6,691 bases of DNA, taken from assembly GCA_030040175.1 (NCBI GenBank), contig JASHUF010000243.1:1-6691 (forward strand). The letters are read 5' to 3'. The notes beneath the pieces were generated by a model. It saw only the letters and a program-made list of their open reading frames with translations, searched no databases and was not told where the DNA came from. The stretch is from Acidobacteriaceae bacterium. Its GTDB lineage: Bacteria > Acidobacteriota > Terriglobia > Terriglobales > Acidobacteriaceae. Positions within the stretch are counted from its first letter, which is position 1, and every line of letters starts with the position of its first letter. Both the position numbers and the translations under genes were made by a program. Below are positions 1-5,893 of the stretch, piece after piece.

Positions 1-40
1 CTAGAGCTGGTTGCAGCAATGGCCCATGGCGATGAGAAAA

Positions 41-107
41 CGCCCCTCAGGGCTAAAGCCCCAACGTTGATGCGGCTTTTGCGGCCCGGCTCAAGCCGGG
101 CCCTTTT
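41..107. repeat. Two-hairpin REP-like intergenic element
   Basis: Two short GC-rich dyads lie close together: GGGCT-AA-AGCCC at 50-61 and a perfect 8-base stem GGCCCGGC / GCCGGGCC (83-90 and 95-102) closed by TCAA. The arrangement of a GGGCTAAAGCCCC hairpin followed at a short distance by a CGGCT-x-AAGCCG hairpin and then CCCTTTTACAAAG resembles interspersed palindromic repeats that I associate with acidobacterial intergenic regions. That likeness is from memory. Only one copy is in the window, so repetitiveness cannot be shown here. Confidence 0.45.
83..107 (+). terminator. Possible intrinsic terminator for an upstream gene
   Basis: A perfect 8-base GC-only stem (83-90 with 95-102) with tetraloop TCAA is followed after one C by four T residues (104-107). 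This has the form of a weak rho-independent terminator on the plus strand. It could end a gene lying just left of the window, or it may simply be the second hairpin of the repeat-like element that contains it. The T run is short, so termination would be partial. Confidence 0.4.
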
Positions 108-222
108 ACAAAGCCATTGATGCAACCGGTTCTGGCACCGCAACCACCAGTTCACGCCTGCTCTGGTTTTGCCGTAAAACGACAGCAGGGCCGTTACAAA
201 AAGAGAGCCGCCAACAAGATTG

Positions 223-251
223 TTGACTCCCGCATATTGCCGGGATATGAT
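223..251 (+). promoter_or_regulatory. Sigma70-type promoter of the hydrolase operon
   Basis: A -35 box TTGACT (223-228) and a -10 box TATGAT (246-251) are separated by exactly 17 bases, each box matching consensus at five of six positions. Transcription would start near 258 and give a leader of about 63 bases before the TTG start at 321. A dyad GGGAT-ATG-ATCCC (242-254) is centred on the -10 box and could be an operator for a repressor. That regulatory reading is inference. Confidence 0.65.
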
Positions 252-307
252 CCCTGATATGTCAGTTATGATGTTTTTCGATTTCGCCTCCGGCCGGCGA
301 TTTGCTT

Positions 308-313
308 GGGAGA
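308..313 (+). promoter_or_regulatory. Ribosome binding site that fixes the TTG start
   Basis: GGGAGA lies 7 bases before the TTG at 321. An out-of-frame ATG at 314 is closer to it, but its frame closes after about 20 codons, whereas the TTG frame opens directly with the twin-arginine motif RREFL. The TTG is therefore the start used. Confidence 0.6.
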
Positions 314-320
314 ATGAGAA

Positions 321-2714
321 TTGAAAAGACGCGAGTTCTTGAACCTCTCTGCGGGATCAGTCATCTGCGGCAGTCTTGAACGGCTCTGGGGAGCGCGGTC
401 CGCGGCGCCGCAGGTTGAGGAAAACTCCGCCTCGCTGCTCCCGGGAACAAGCCCCTTGACGCTGGAAGGCGATCTGGCGCAGCAGATGGTCGAGGGCATC
501 AAATCTTACTTACTGGAGGAGACGCCCAGGCTGGTTGCCGAGCGTGGGCAACTCTGGAATCGCGATTTCAGCTCGGCCGAGCGCTACGAGGCGTCCATAA
601 CACCCAATCGGAATCACCTCAAGGAAATCATCGGGGCCGTAGACCCGCGTGTGGCTTTCGAACCGGCCGGTCTTTCGATGGACATTGGGAGGCAAACCGA
701 GGTTGGACGCGGCCAAGGCTTTCGCGTCTACGCAATTCGCTGGCCTGTGTTTGCGGCGCCGACCGCGGACGCGGACGGGATGGAAGCAGAAGGATTGCTG
801 CTGCAGCCGGACGATCGAACGGTGGCCCGGGCCGTTGCAATTCCAGACGCAGATTGGACACCGGAGATGTTGGCCGGAATTACTGGCGGTGTCCCCGATG
901 CATCTCAGTTTGCCCGCAGCCTGGCAGAAAACGGCGTGCAGGTTCTCATTCCCCTTCTGATGAATCGAGACGATGCGTTCTCCGGTATTCCCGGAATTGG
1001 CATGACAAACATGCCGCATCGGGAGTGGATCTACCGCATGGCTTTCGAGGTGGGCAGGCACATCATCGGCTTCGAAGCGCAAAAGATCCTGGCCGCTGTG
1101 GATTGGTTCGAGAGGGAGAATGCAAAAGAGCTTCTCCCCATCGGCGTCATGGGTTACGGCGAGGGCGGTCTGCTGGCGCTCTATAGCGCGTCACTCGATC
1201 CAAGGATCAAAGCCACCGTGGTCAGCGGATACTTTCAGCCGCGGGAAAGTGTGTGCAGAGAGCCAATCTACCGCGACGTGTGGTCGCTGCTGCGAGAGTT
1301 CGGCGACGCTGAGCTGGCGAGCATGATTGCGCCGAGAGTTCTCATCGTAGAAGCCTGCCGCGGGCCCCAAGTGGATGGTCCGCCGCCGGCGACAAGCGAA
1401 CATGCTGCGTGCGCCTGCCCCAACGGGAAGCTGACGACTCCGCCCTTGCATGAGGTGCAACAAGAGGTTGAGCGGGCGCGGCAGTTTTTCAAGGAGCTCA
1501 ACGCGGAGGCCAATCTTCAGCTGGTCGCCGAAGGCGGGGGCACGGGAGACACTGGATCCCAACCCGCGCTTGAGGCATTCCTCAGGGCACTGGGAGCCAG
1601 GAAGACACGCGCCTCCGCAACAGGTCCGGCGCCAAGAGCCACCATTCCGGTTGATCCGGCTGCACGCTTGCACAACCAGTTTGATCAGATGGTGGCCTTC
1701 ACCCAGGCGTTGATCCGCAAATCTCCTGACTATAGAGCGGAGTTCTGGAAAAAAGCAGATGCTTCTTCCTTGAAAGCGTGGCAGGCTTCAATCGAACCCT
1801 ACCGTGCGTATATATGGGAAGAGATTATCGGCCGATTGCCGGCGCCCAGTCTGCCGCTGAACCCGCGAAGCCGGATGGTTCTGGATGAACCAAGCTTCCG
1901 GGGATACGACGTGGTTCTCGATGTATGGCCCGGCATATTTGCCTACGGAATTCTGCTGGTTCCGAAAGATTTGAAGCCCGGAGAGAGACGGCCGGTGGTG
2001 GTCTGCCAGCATGGGCTCGAGGGCCGCCCTACCGAGGTCGTGGATCCGCACTTCGACAGCCATTTTTACCATCACTTTGGAGCCAGCCTGGCTGAAGAGG
2101 GCTTTGTAGTCTTTGCGCCGCAGAATCCTTATATCGGCGACGATAACTTCAGGATCATCCAGCGCATCGGACACCCCATCAAGCGCTCGCTCTTTTCCTT
2201 CATTTTGGGCCAGCATCAGCAGATCCTGAAGTGGCTGTCTTCCCAGCCCTTTGTTGACCCGGATCGAATCGGGTTTTATGGCTTGTCTTACGGCGGCAAG
2301 ACAGCCGTCCGCGTGCCTCCGATTATTGATGGATATTGCCTTTCGATCTGCGCGGGCGATTTCAACGAGTGGGTGTGGAAGACGACCAATGTTATTACGC
2401 CTCAAACCTACATGTTGCTGCCCGAGTATGATATGTACGAATATAACTTTGCCAATATCCTTAACTATTCCGACTTAGCCAAGCTCATGGCTCCCAGACC
2501 TTTCATGGTGGAACGCGGTCACGATGACCCGGTGGGCGCCGATCAATGGGTGGCTCACGAATACGCTCTGGTTCGTGAGTTCTACGACAAGATGGACATA
2601 GGCGACAGAACAAGGATCGAGTTCTTCAATGGCCCCCACGAGATTCATGGCGTGGGAACTTTCCAGTTTCTCAGGAAGTTTCTGCGGCCTTCGCTTCAAT
2701 CGAATCCATCGTGA
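321..2714 (+). CDS. Tat-exported tandem alpha/beta hydrolase (acetylxylan esterase/dienelactone hydrolase-like)
   Basis: Probably an extracytoplasmic carboxylesterase acting on esterified carbohydrate. The 797-residue product starts with a twin-arginine signal (KRREFLN, cleavage perhaps after ARSA near residue 28). Two homologous modules follow, each opening with a helical region that ends in EIIG (residues about 52-105 and 450-504, with matching QMV, YEASI/WQASI and P-x-R). The second module has all the marks of an active enzyme: QHG (563-565) for the oxyanion hole, nucleophile Ser656 in GLSYGG, Asp735 or Asp736 in GHDDP, and His773 or His776 in GPHEIHG. In the first module the elbow reads GYGEGG, with Gly280 where the serine should be, and the C-terminal histidine region reads GGGTGDTGS, so it is probably catalytically dead. 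It also holds an H-x-x-C-x-C cluster (361-366). The TTG start is supported by GGGAGA and the Tat motif. The glycosidase gene follows after 76 bases, suggesting joint polysaccharide breakdown. The substrate is unknown; the fold and architecture are much firmer than the exact activity. Confidence 0.85.
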   Translation: MKRREFLNLSAGSVICGSLERLWGARSAAPQVEENSASLLPGTSPLTLEGDLAQQMVEGIKSYLLEETPRLVAERGQLWNRDFSSAERYEASITPNRNHLKEIIGAVDPRVAFEPAGLSMDIGRQTEVGRGQGFRVYAIRWPVFAAPTADADGMEAEGLLLQPDDRTVARAVAIPDADWTPEMLAGITGGVPDASQFARSLAENGVQVLIPLLMNRDDAFSGIPGIGMTNMPHREWIYRMAFEVGRHIIGFEAQKILAAVDWFERENAKELLPIGVMGYGEGGLLALYSASLDPRIKATVVSGYFQPRESVCREPIYRDVWSLLREFGDAELASMIAPRVLIVEACRGPQVDGPPPATSEHAACACPNGKLTTPPLHEVQQEVERARQFFKELNAEANLQLVAEGGGTGDTGSQPALEAFLRALGARKTRASATGPAPRATIPVDPAARLHNQFDQMVAFTQALIRKSPDYRAEFWKKADASSLKAWQASIEPYRAYIWEEIIGRLPAPSLPLNPRSRMVLDEPSFRGYDVVLDVWPGIFAYGILLVPKDLKPGERRPVVVCQHGLEGRPTEVVDPHFDSHFYHHFGASLAEEGFVVFAPQNPYIGDDNFRIIQRIGHPIKRSLFSFILGQHQQILKWLSSQPFVDPDRIGFYGLSYGGKTAVRVPPIIDGYCLSICAGDFNEWVWKTTNVITPQTYMLLPEYDMYEYNFANILNYSDLAKLMAPRPFMVERGHDDPVGADQWVAHEYALVREFYDKMDIGDRTRIEFFNGPHEIHGVGTFQFLRKFLRPSLQSNPS

Positions 2715-2778
2715 CGGATATCCAAGGGATTGGAGCTCAGGACGGATTCCTTTGCGGCATTGATCTGCAAGTGCAAGT

Positions 2779-2785
2779 GAGGTGG
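2779..2785 (+). promoter_or_regulatory. Ribosome binding site that fixes the GTG start at 2791
   Basis: GAGGTGG ends five bases before the GTG at 2791. An in-frame GTG three codons upstream (2782) lies inside this motif and has no good site of its own, so the downstream GTG is preferred. Confidence 0.55.
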
Positions 2786-2790
2786 TAAGA

Positions 2791-4287
2791 GTGAGTTTTG
2801 TTCGCGTGTTTGGATTGTCTCAAGTCAACAGGATTTCTTGCTGGGCCGGCCTTTTGCTTTTTGCGGCCAACCTTGCGCCCATCGGGCATGCGGCTGCGAG
2901 TCGCGAGCCGTCAAGACAGGAAATGCCGGCATTTCCTCTGACCCTCAGCACAAACCATCGCTATCTTGTCGACCAAAGAGGCAGGCCATTTCTAATCGTT
3001 GGCGATTCTCCCCAGGGACTCATGGGAAGATTGACCGAAAAACAAATCGATGCATACTTCGCTGATCGGCAGGCCCATGGATTCAATGCCGTTGGATGGG
3101 TCGATGTCGCCTGCGCCGGACACGACTACCCTGACGATAAGACGGGCAGCACGATCGACGGGATTCTTCCGTTCAATGGGTATGTAGCCGGCGGCGACGA
3201 CTACCTGCATTACGACCTTTCCAAACCCAACGAGGCATACTTTGCGCGGCTCGACTACGTAGCTGAGTCTGGAGCAAAGCACGGGATTTTAGTCTTCATC
3301 GATCCCATAGAGACCATTGGCTGGCTGCCAACGCTGCGCAACAATGGCCTTGCCGCGGCCTTTGCCTATGGGCAGTACCTCGGCCGGCGGTATAAGAAAT
3401 ATCCCAATGTCGCCTGGCTGAGCGGAAATGATTTCAACCGGTGGAGAGTGCCGTCAGACGACGAACTGGTGCTGGCGGTCGCGAAGGGGATTCAAGCGGA
3501 GTCGCCGGACCAGCTGCAAACGGTCGAGCTCAATTACAACGCCAGCTCGTCTTTGGACGATCAGAAATGGGCCTCGATCATTTCGCTGAATTCAACTTAC
3601 ATTTATGGTGCGACTTATATTCAAATGCTTCATAGTTACAACCAGACTCCGGTGATGCCGGCATACCTGGTCGAGGCGCATTACGAACTCGAGCAAGTCG
3701 GGAACCCCACGGACTACGGCACTCCGGAGGTGCTGCGACGCCAGGAATATTGGACCATGCTGAGCGGAGGGGTGGGACAGTTTTACGGCAATCGCTATAC
3801 CTGGACTCTTTCGCCGGGCTGGGACTCCTATATTGATACCCTCGGCGTTGCTCAGATCAAGATCTGGAAAGACTTCTTCTCATCGTTTCCCTGGCAGGAT
3901 CTGGTTCCGGATCAGCAGCACAAAATTGTGGCAGAAGGGCAGGGCGCTTTTGGCGACACGGAAGTGCAGTTTGACGAGCATGATCTGGGAACAAGCTTAA
4001 AAGGCCGCGTGAGCGAAAGCGACTTCGCGACGGTTGCTGAAACCGGCGACCGCTCCCTGGCGATCCTCTATATGCCCACAGCGAGGACAATCACAGTGAG
4101 CATGGACAGCTTAAGCGGACCGGCGGAAGCAAGGTGGTTTGACCCGACAGATGGCACATATACAGAAGTTCGCGGCGGACCTTTCCGGAATGCCGGGGAG
4201 CAGAAGTTCACACCGCCAGGCAACAATCACGCTGGTGACAGCGACTGGGTGTTGGTGCTCCAGGCTGCCGGACCGGTGCGTCGCTGA
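2791..4287 (+). CDS. Secreted DUF4038/GH140-like glycoside hydrolase with C-terminal collagen-binding-like domain
   Basis: Likely a secreted TIM-barrel glycosidase of the DUF4038 type, the family that includes GH140 apiosidases of rhamnogalacturonan-II breakdown. Numbering from the GTG at 2791 (498 residues), a Sec signal with hydrophobic core WAGLLLFAANLAPIG ends near HAAA (about 33-37). The catalytic domain starts with the typical RYLVDQRGRPFLIVGDSPQ (about 57-75), followed by AYFADRQAHGFNAVG. PNVAWLSGNDFN carries the candidate acid/base Asp214, and MPAYLVEAHYE the candidate nucleophile Glu295; EYWTMLSGGVGQFYGN is also characteristic. From about residue 405 a beta-rich domain (LAILYMP, ARWFDPTDGTY, DWVLVLQ) matches the 'putative collagen-binding' domain often found at the end of DUF4038 proteins. 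It lies 76 bases after the hydrolase gene without a terminator, so it is probably co-transcribed. Apiose specificity is not shown; other glycans are possible. Confidence 0.8.
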   Translation: MSFVRVFGLSQVNRISCWAGLLLFAANLAPIGHAAASREPSRQEMPAFPLTLSTNHRYLVDQRGRPFLIVGDSPQGLMGRLTEKQIDAYFADRQAHGFNAVGWVDVACAGHDYPDDKTGSTIDGILPFNGYVAGGDDYLHYDLSKPNEAYFARLDYVAESGAKHGILVFIDPIETIGWLPTLRNNGLAAAFAYGQYLGRRYKKYPNVAWLSGNDFNRWRVPSDDELVLAVAKGIQAESPDQLQTVELNYNASSSLDDQKWASIISLNSTYIYGATYIQMLHSYNQTPVMPAYLVEAHYELEQVGNPTDYGTPEVLRRQEYWTMLSGGVGQFYGNRYTWTLSPGWDSYIDTLGVAQIKIWKDFFSSFPWQDLVPDQQHKIVAEGQGAFGDTEVQFDEHDLGTSLKGRVSESDFATVAETGDRSLAILYMPTARTITVSMDSLSGPAEARWFDPTDGTYTEVRGGPFRNAGEQKFTPPGNNHAGDSDWVLVLQAAGPVRR

Positions 4288-4290
4288 CGG

Positions 4291-4512
4291 TCAGGTGAGG
4301 CGGATCATGGCACCGGCCTTGCGCAGGAAGCCGCCGGAAAAATCCTCCCTCCACACCGGCTTTGCAAAATCCCGCTTTCGGCCGTAATCAATTGACTCCA
4401 AGCAGTTTTCCCATTCATAATGGGAGATCCGGAAGGGGCGAAAAACGATTCCCCGCAGCGCTGTCAGACACTCCTTTATCTCATCCGGGTGTGTCACAGG
4501 GCGCGTCTCCAT
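4291..4512 (-). CDS. Possible small hypothetical protein, convergent with the glycosidase gene
   Basis: A 73-codon frame whose stop lies three bases beyond the stop of the glycosidase gene, tail to tail. I do not recognise the family. The product (METRPVTHPDEIKECL... ending KAGAMIRLT) has balanced composition, with several aromatic residues (HYEW, VWRED) and charged helical stretches. It lacks the arginine/proline/serine excess of the antisense frames nearby, which is why it is listed. There is no signal peptide or membrane segment. An alternative start is the GTG at 4497, which has GGAG nine bases upstream; the ATG at 4512 has no clear ribosome binding site. Against it: a plus-strand promoter for the VWA gene lies inside it, and it is short. 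It could also be the remnant of a longer gene. Confidence 0.35.
   Translation of the reverse strand: METRPVTHPDEIKECLTALRGIVFRPFRISHYEWENCLESIDYGRKRDFAKPVWREDFSGGFLRKAGAMIRLT
4392..4421 (+). promoter_or_regulatory. Putative sigma70 promoter of the VWA gene
   Basis: TTGACT (4392-4397) and CATAAT (4416-4421) are 18 bases apart, five of six matches each, predicting a start near 4428 and a leader of about 145 bases before the preferred ATG at 4574. A perfect dyad with 7-base arms, TCCCATT-CAT-AATGGGA (4409-4425), covers the -10 box and could be an operator. The promoter lies inside the possible small minus-strand gene, so the two calls compete to some degree. Confidence 0.45.
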
Positions 4513-4573
4513 GCCGGTCAACGACGCGCGGTCCGGTGCGTCTAATGGTTTGGTAGTGTGGATCGGAATCCCT

Positions 4574-5734
4574 ATGCGAAGCTCCTCTCTTTGCTGCCTT
4601 GCAGGCCTGGCGCTGGCCTGCCTTTGCCTGGCCGGCACAGCCCAGCAGCCTGCCCCGGGCGCGGCCGGCGCCGCTTCGAATCGGCCCGCGGCCACGCTCC
4701 AGGTGCAGGCACGCGAGGTTCTGCTGCCCGTCACCGTGCGCGACAAGAAGGGCGCGCTGGTGACCAACCTGACGGCTGCCGATTTCACGCTCACCGAAGA
4801 CGGCCGGCCGCAGACCATCAGGAGCTTCTCCCGCCAGACCGATCTGCCGTTCCTTCTCGGTCTCGAAGTGGACACCAGCCGCAGCGTCGAAGGCGCCATG
4901 GACAGCGAGCGCAAGGCCGCGGAGAAATTCGTCGACCTCATGCTTCCCGCCGATCCCAAAGACGCCAAGCGGGGCGACGAGGCCTTTCTCATCCATTTTG
5001 ACCGCGAGGTGGAACTGCTCGAAGACTTCACCAACTCCCGCGCCAAGCTGGACAAGGAGCTGGACGAGATGGGGCCGACCTCCGGCGCGCATAGCGATCC
5101 GCAAGGGCCTGAAACCGGCGACAGCGACGGACAGTCGCGCCAGATGCATGGAGGCGGCACGCAGCTTTACGATGCGATTTATCTCGCGGCCGACGAGCTG
5201 ATGAAGCCGAAAGATGGGCGCAAGGCGCTGATCGTCTTTTCCGACGGCGTGGACCGCGGCAGCAAGGAGACGCTCAGCGAAGCGCTCGACGCCGCCGATC
5301 ACGCCAACCTGTCGGTTTACACCATCTACTTCAAAGGCGAAATGGAGCGCGATCAGAGCGGCTTCCCCGGAGGCCATCGTGGCGGCATGGGTGGAGGGTA
5401 CCCCGGCGGTTATCCGGGCGGCTATCCCGGCGGCGGAGGCGGCTACCCCCGTGGGGGGCGTTCGAGCCAACCGCAGGTGGACGGCCTGAAGATCATGCAG
5501 CAGATTGCCACGCGCAGCGGCGGAAGATACTTTGAAGCCAAGAAGAAAGACAATCTTGACGACATTTACAACCAGATTGCCGAAGAGCTGCGCGGCCAGT
5601 ATCTGCTCACCTACACGCCCGACCAGGCGGACAACGACGGCGGCTATCACAAGATCGCGCTGAAGGCGAAGAATGACGATCTGACCGTGGTCACGCGCGA
5701 GGGATACTACGCGCCCGGCGGCAGCTCGAATTAG
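4574..5734 (+). CDS. Secreted VWFA-related Acidobacterial domain protein
   Basis: A 386-residue exported protein with a von Willebrand factor A domain, of the expanded acidobacterial VWFA-related family whose role is unknown; adhesion or protein-protein contact at the surface is a guess from the fold. A Sec signal (MRSSSLCCLAGLALACLCLAGTAQQ) is followed by a short beta-rich segment (about 42-85: VQAREVLLPVTVRDKKG, LTAADFTLTEDGRPQ) typical of the family, then the VWA domain. The metal site is complete: DTSRS (Asp100, Ser102, Ser104), Thr196 in GGTQLYDA and Asp224 in FSDGVD. A glycine-rich insert (263-296) with three YPGG units interrupts the later part of the domain before LKIMQQIATRSGGRYF. 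The C-terminus (ELRGQYLLTYTP...REGYYAP) is a family hallmark. The start at 4574 is chosen because the 21 codons from an upstream ATG (4511) would push the signal peptide inward; the ribosome binding site is weak either way. Third codon positions are more G+C-rich than in the enzyme genes. Confidence 0.85.
   Translation: MRSSSLCCLAGLALACLCLAGTAQQPAPGAAGAASNRPAATLQVQAREVLLPVTVRDKKGALVTNLTAADFTLTEDGRPQTIRSFSRQTDLPFLLGLEVDTSRSVEGAMDSERKAAEKFVDLMLPADPKDAKRGDEAFLIHFDREVELLEDFTNSRAKLDKELDEMGPTSGAHSDPQGPETGDSDGQSRQMHGGGTQLYDAIYLAADELMKPKDGRKALIVFSDGVDRGSKETLSEALDAADHANLSVYTIYFKGEMERDQSGFPGGHRGGMGGGYPGGYPGGYPGGGGGYPRGGRSSQPQVDGLKIMQQIATRSGGRYFEAKKKDNLDDIYNQIAEELRGQYLLTYTPDQADNDGGYHKIALKAKNDDLTVVTREGYYAPGGSSN
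5399..5434 (+). repeat. Tandem YPGG codon repeat inside the VWA gene
   Basis: Three consecutive 12-base units encode YPGG at residues 276-287, with a diverged YPRG at 291-294, inside a longer Gly/Pro-rich stretch (263-296). The copies differ at synonymous positions (for example TAC/TAT and CCC/CCG), so this is an older repeat kept at the protein level, not a fresh slippage product. Confidence 0.7.
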
Positions 5735-5783
5735 AGCTGGCGATCTGTTTCGGAAATCTGGATTGGGGTGTCTCTCACAGAAG

Positions 5784-5836
5784 CCGGGTGCCCCACCTTC
5801 GGCGCGGTTTTATCGCGCCTAAGGTGGGATATTTTT
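5784..5836 (+). repeat. REP element, left copy, flanking the transposase gene
   Basis: An imperfect palindrome. The outer stem CCCACCTT (5792-5799) pairs with AAGGTGGG (5821-5828). After a single mismatch the inner stem GGCGCG (5801-5806) pairs with CGCGCC (5814-5819) around a 7-base loop. It is preceded by head CCGGGTGC and followed by tail ATATTTTT. Head, outer stem and the ATATTT tail recur in inverted orientation on the other side of the transposase gene, while the inner stem and loop differ in sequence. This is the layout expected of REP elements mobilised by a RAYT. Confidence 0.8.
5792..5836 (+). terminator. Left REP hairpin as likely terminator of the VWA gene
   Basis: The hairpin (8-base outer and 6-base inner stem) begins 57 bases after the VWA stop codon and is followed by AT and then five T residues (5832-5836). 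This gives it the form of a rho-independent terminator for plus-strand transcription. Function as a terminator is inferred. Confidence 0.5.
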
Positions 5837-5856
5837 ACGATGGCTTTTTATAGTCT

Positions 5857-5886
5857 TTTACAGGATCACCGGCGCGGCCCTACAAT
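5857..5886 (+). promoter_or_regulatory. Promoter of the RAYT gene, predicting a leaderless mRNA
   Basis: TTTACA (5857-5862) and TACAAT (5881-5886) are 18 bases apart. The usual start point, seven bases after the -10 box, falls at 5893-5894, which is the base before or the first base of the ATG. There is no Shine-Dalgarno sequence between the -10 box and the ATG (the bases are CTCCCGC), which fits leaderless translation. Confidence 0.55.
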
Positions 5887-5893
5887 CTCCCGC

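Larger units (their letters stand above)
1..320. other. Intergenic region with no supported gene
   Basis: I see no convincing coding sequence on either strand in this stretch. Its contents are a two-hairpin repeat-like element in the first third, an undistinguished segment from about 108 to 222 with only a weak A/T-armed hairpin (GTTTT 166-170 pairing with AAAAC 176-180) and an 8-base palindrome at 124-131, then a sigma70-type promoter, a leader of about 60 bases and the ribosome binding site of the first gene. The end of an upstream gene, if any, lies outside the window. Confidence 0.7.

Noticed and set aside
1..10. Nine-base match (TAGAGCTGG) between the window start and the VWA stop region at 5732-5740
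   Set aside because: It is too short to distinguish from chance; the following bases differ, and no upstream sequence is available to test for a paralogous gene end.
510..2405. Several minus-strand open frames of 160-205 codons opposite the hydrolase gene
   Set aside because: Their products lack recognisable motifs, while the plus frame has conserved catalytic motifs along its whole length.
4409..4425. Hairpin as a terminator for the glycosidase gene
   Set aside because: No T run follows it on either strand, and it lies over 120 bases past the stop codon on top of promoter-like boxes.
4511..4573. N-terminal extension of the VWA protein from the ATG at 4511
   Set aside because: The added 21 residues would precede an otherwise standard Sec signal peptide beginning at 4574.
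5399..5434. Short tandem repeats as a possible CRISPR or phase-variable tract
   Set aside because: The 12-base units are in frame, differ at synonymous sites and have no spacers; changes in copy number would not shift the frame.
4481..5650. A very long open frame (389 codons) on the minus strand opposite the VWA gene
   Set aside because: It is a shadow of the high-G+C plus-strand gene, which has a signal peptide, a complete metal site and family hallmarks. The antisense product shows no recognisable domain.
5768..5893. N-terminal extension of the transposase from a GTG at 5768 or an ATG at 5840
   Set aside because: The extension would be encoded by the REP palindrome and the promoter; family members begin close to the ATG at 5894.
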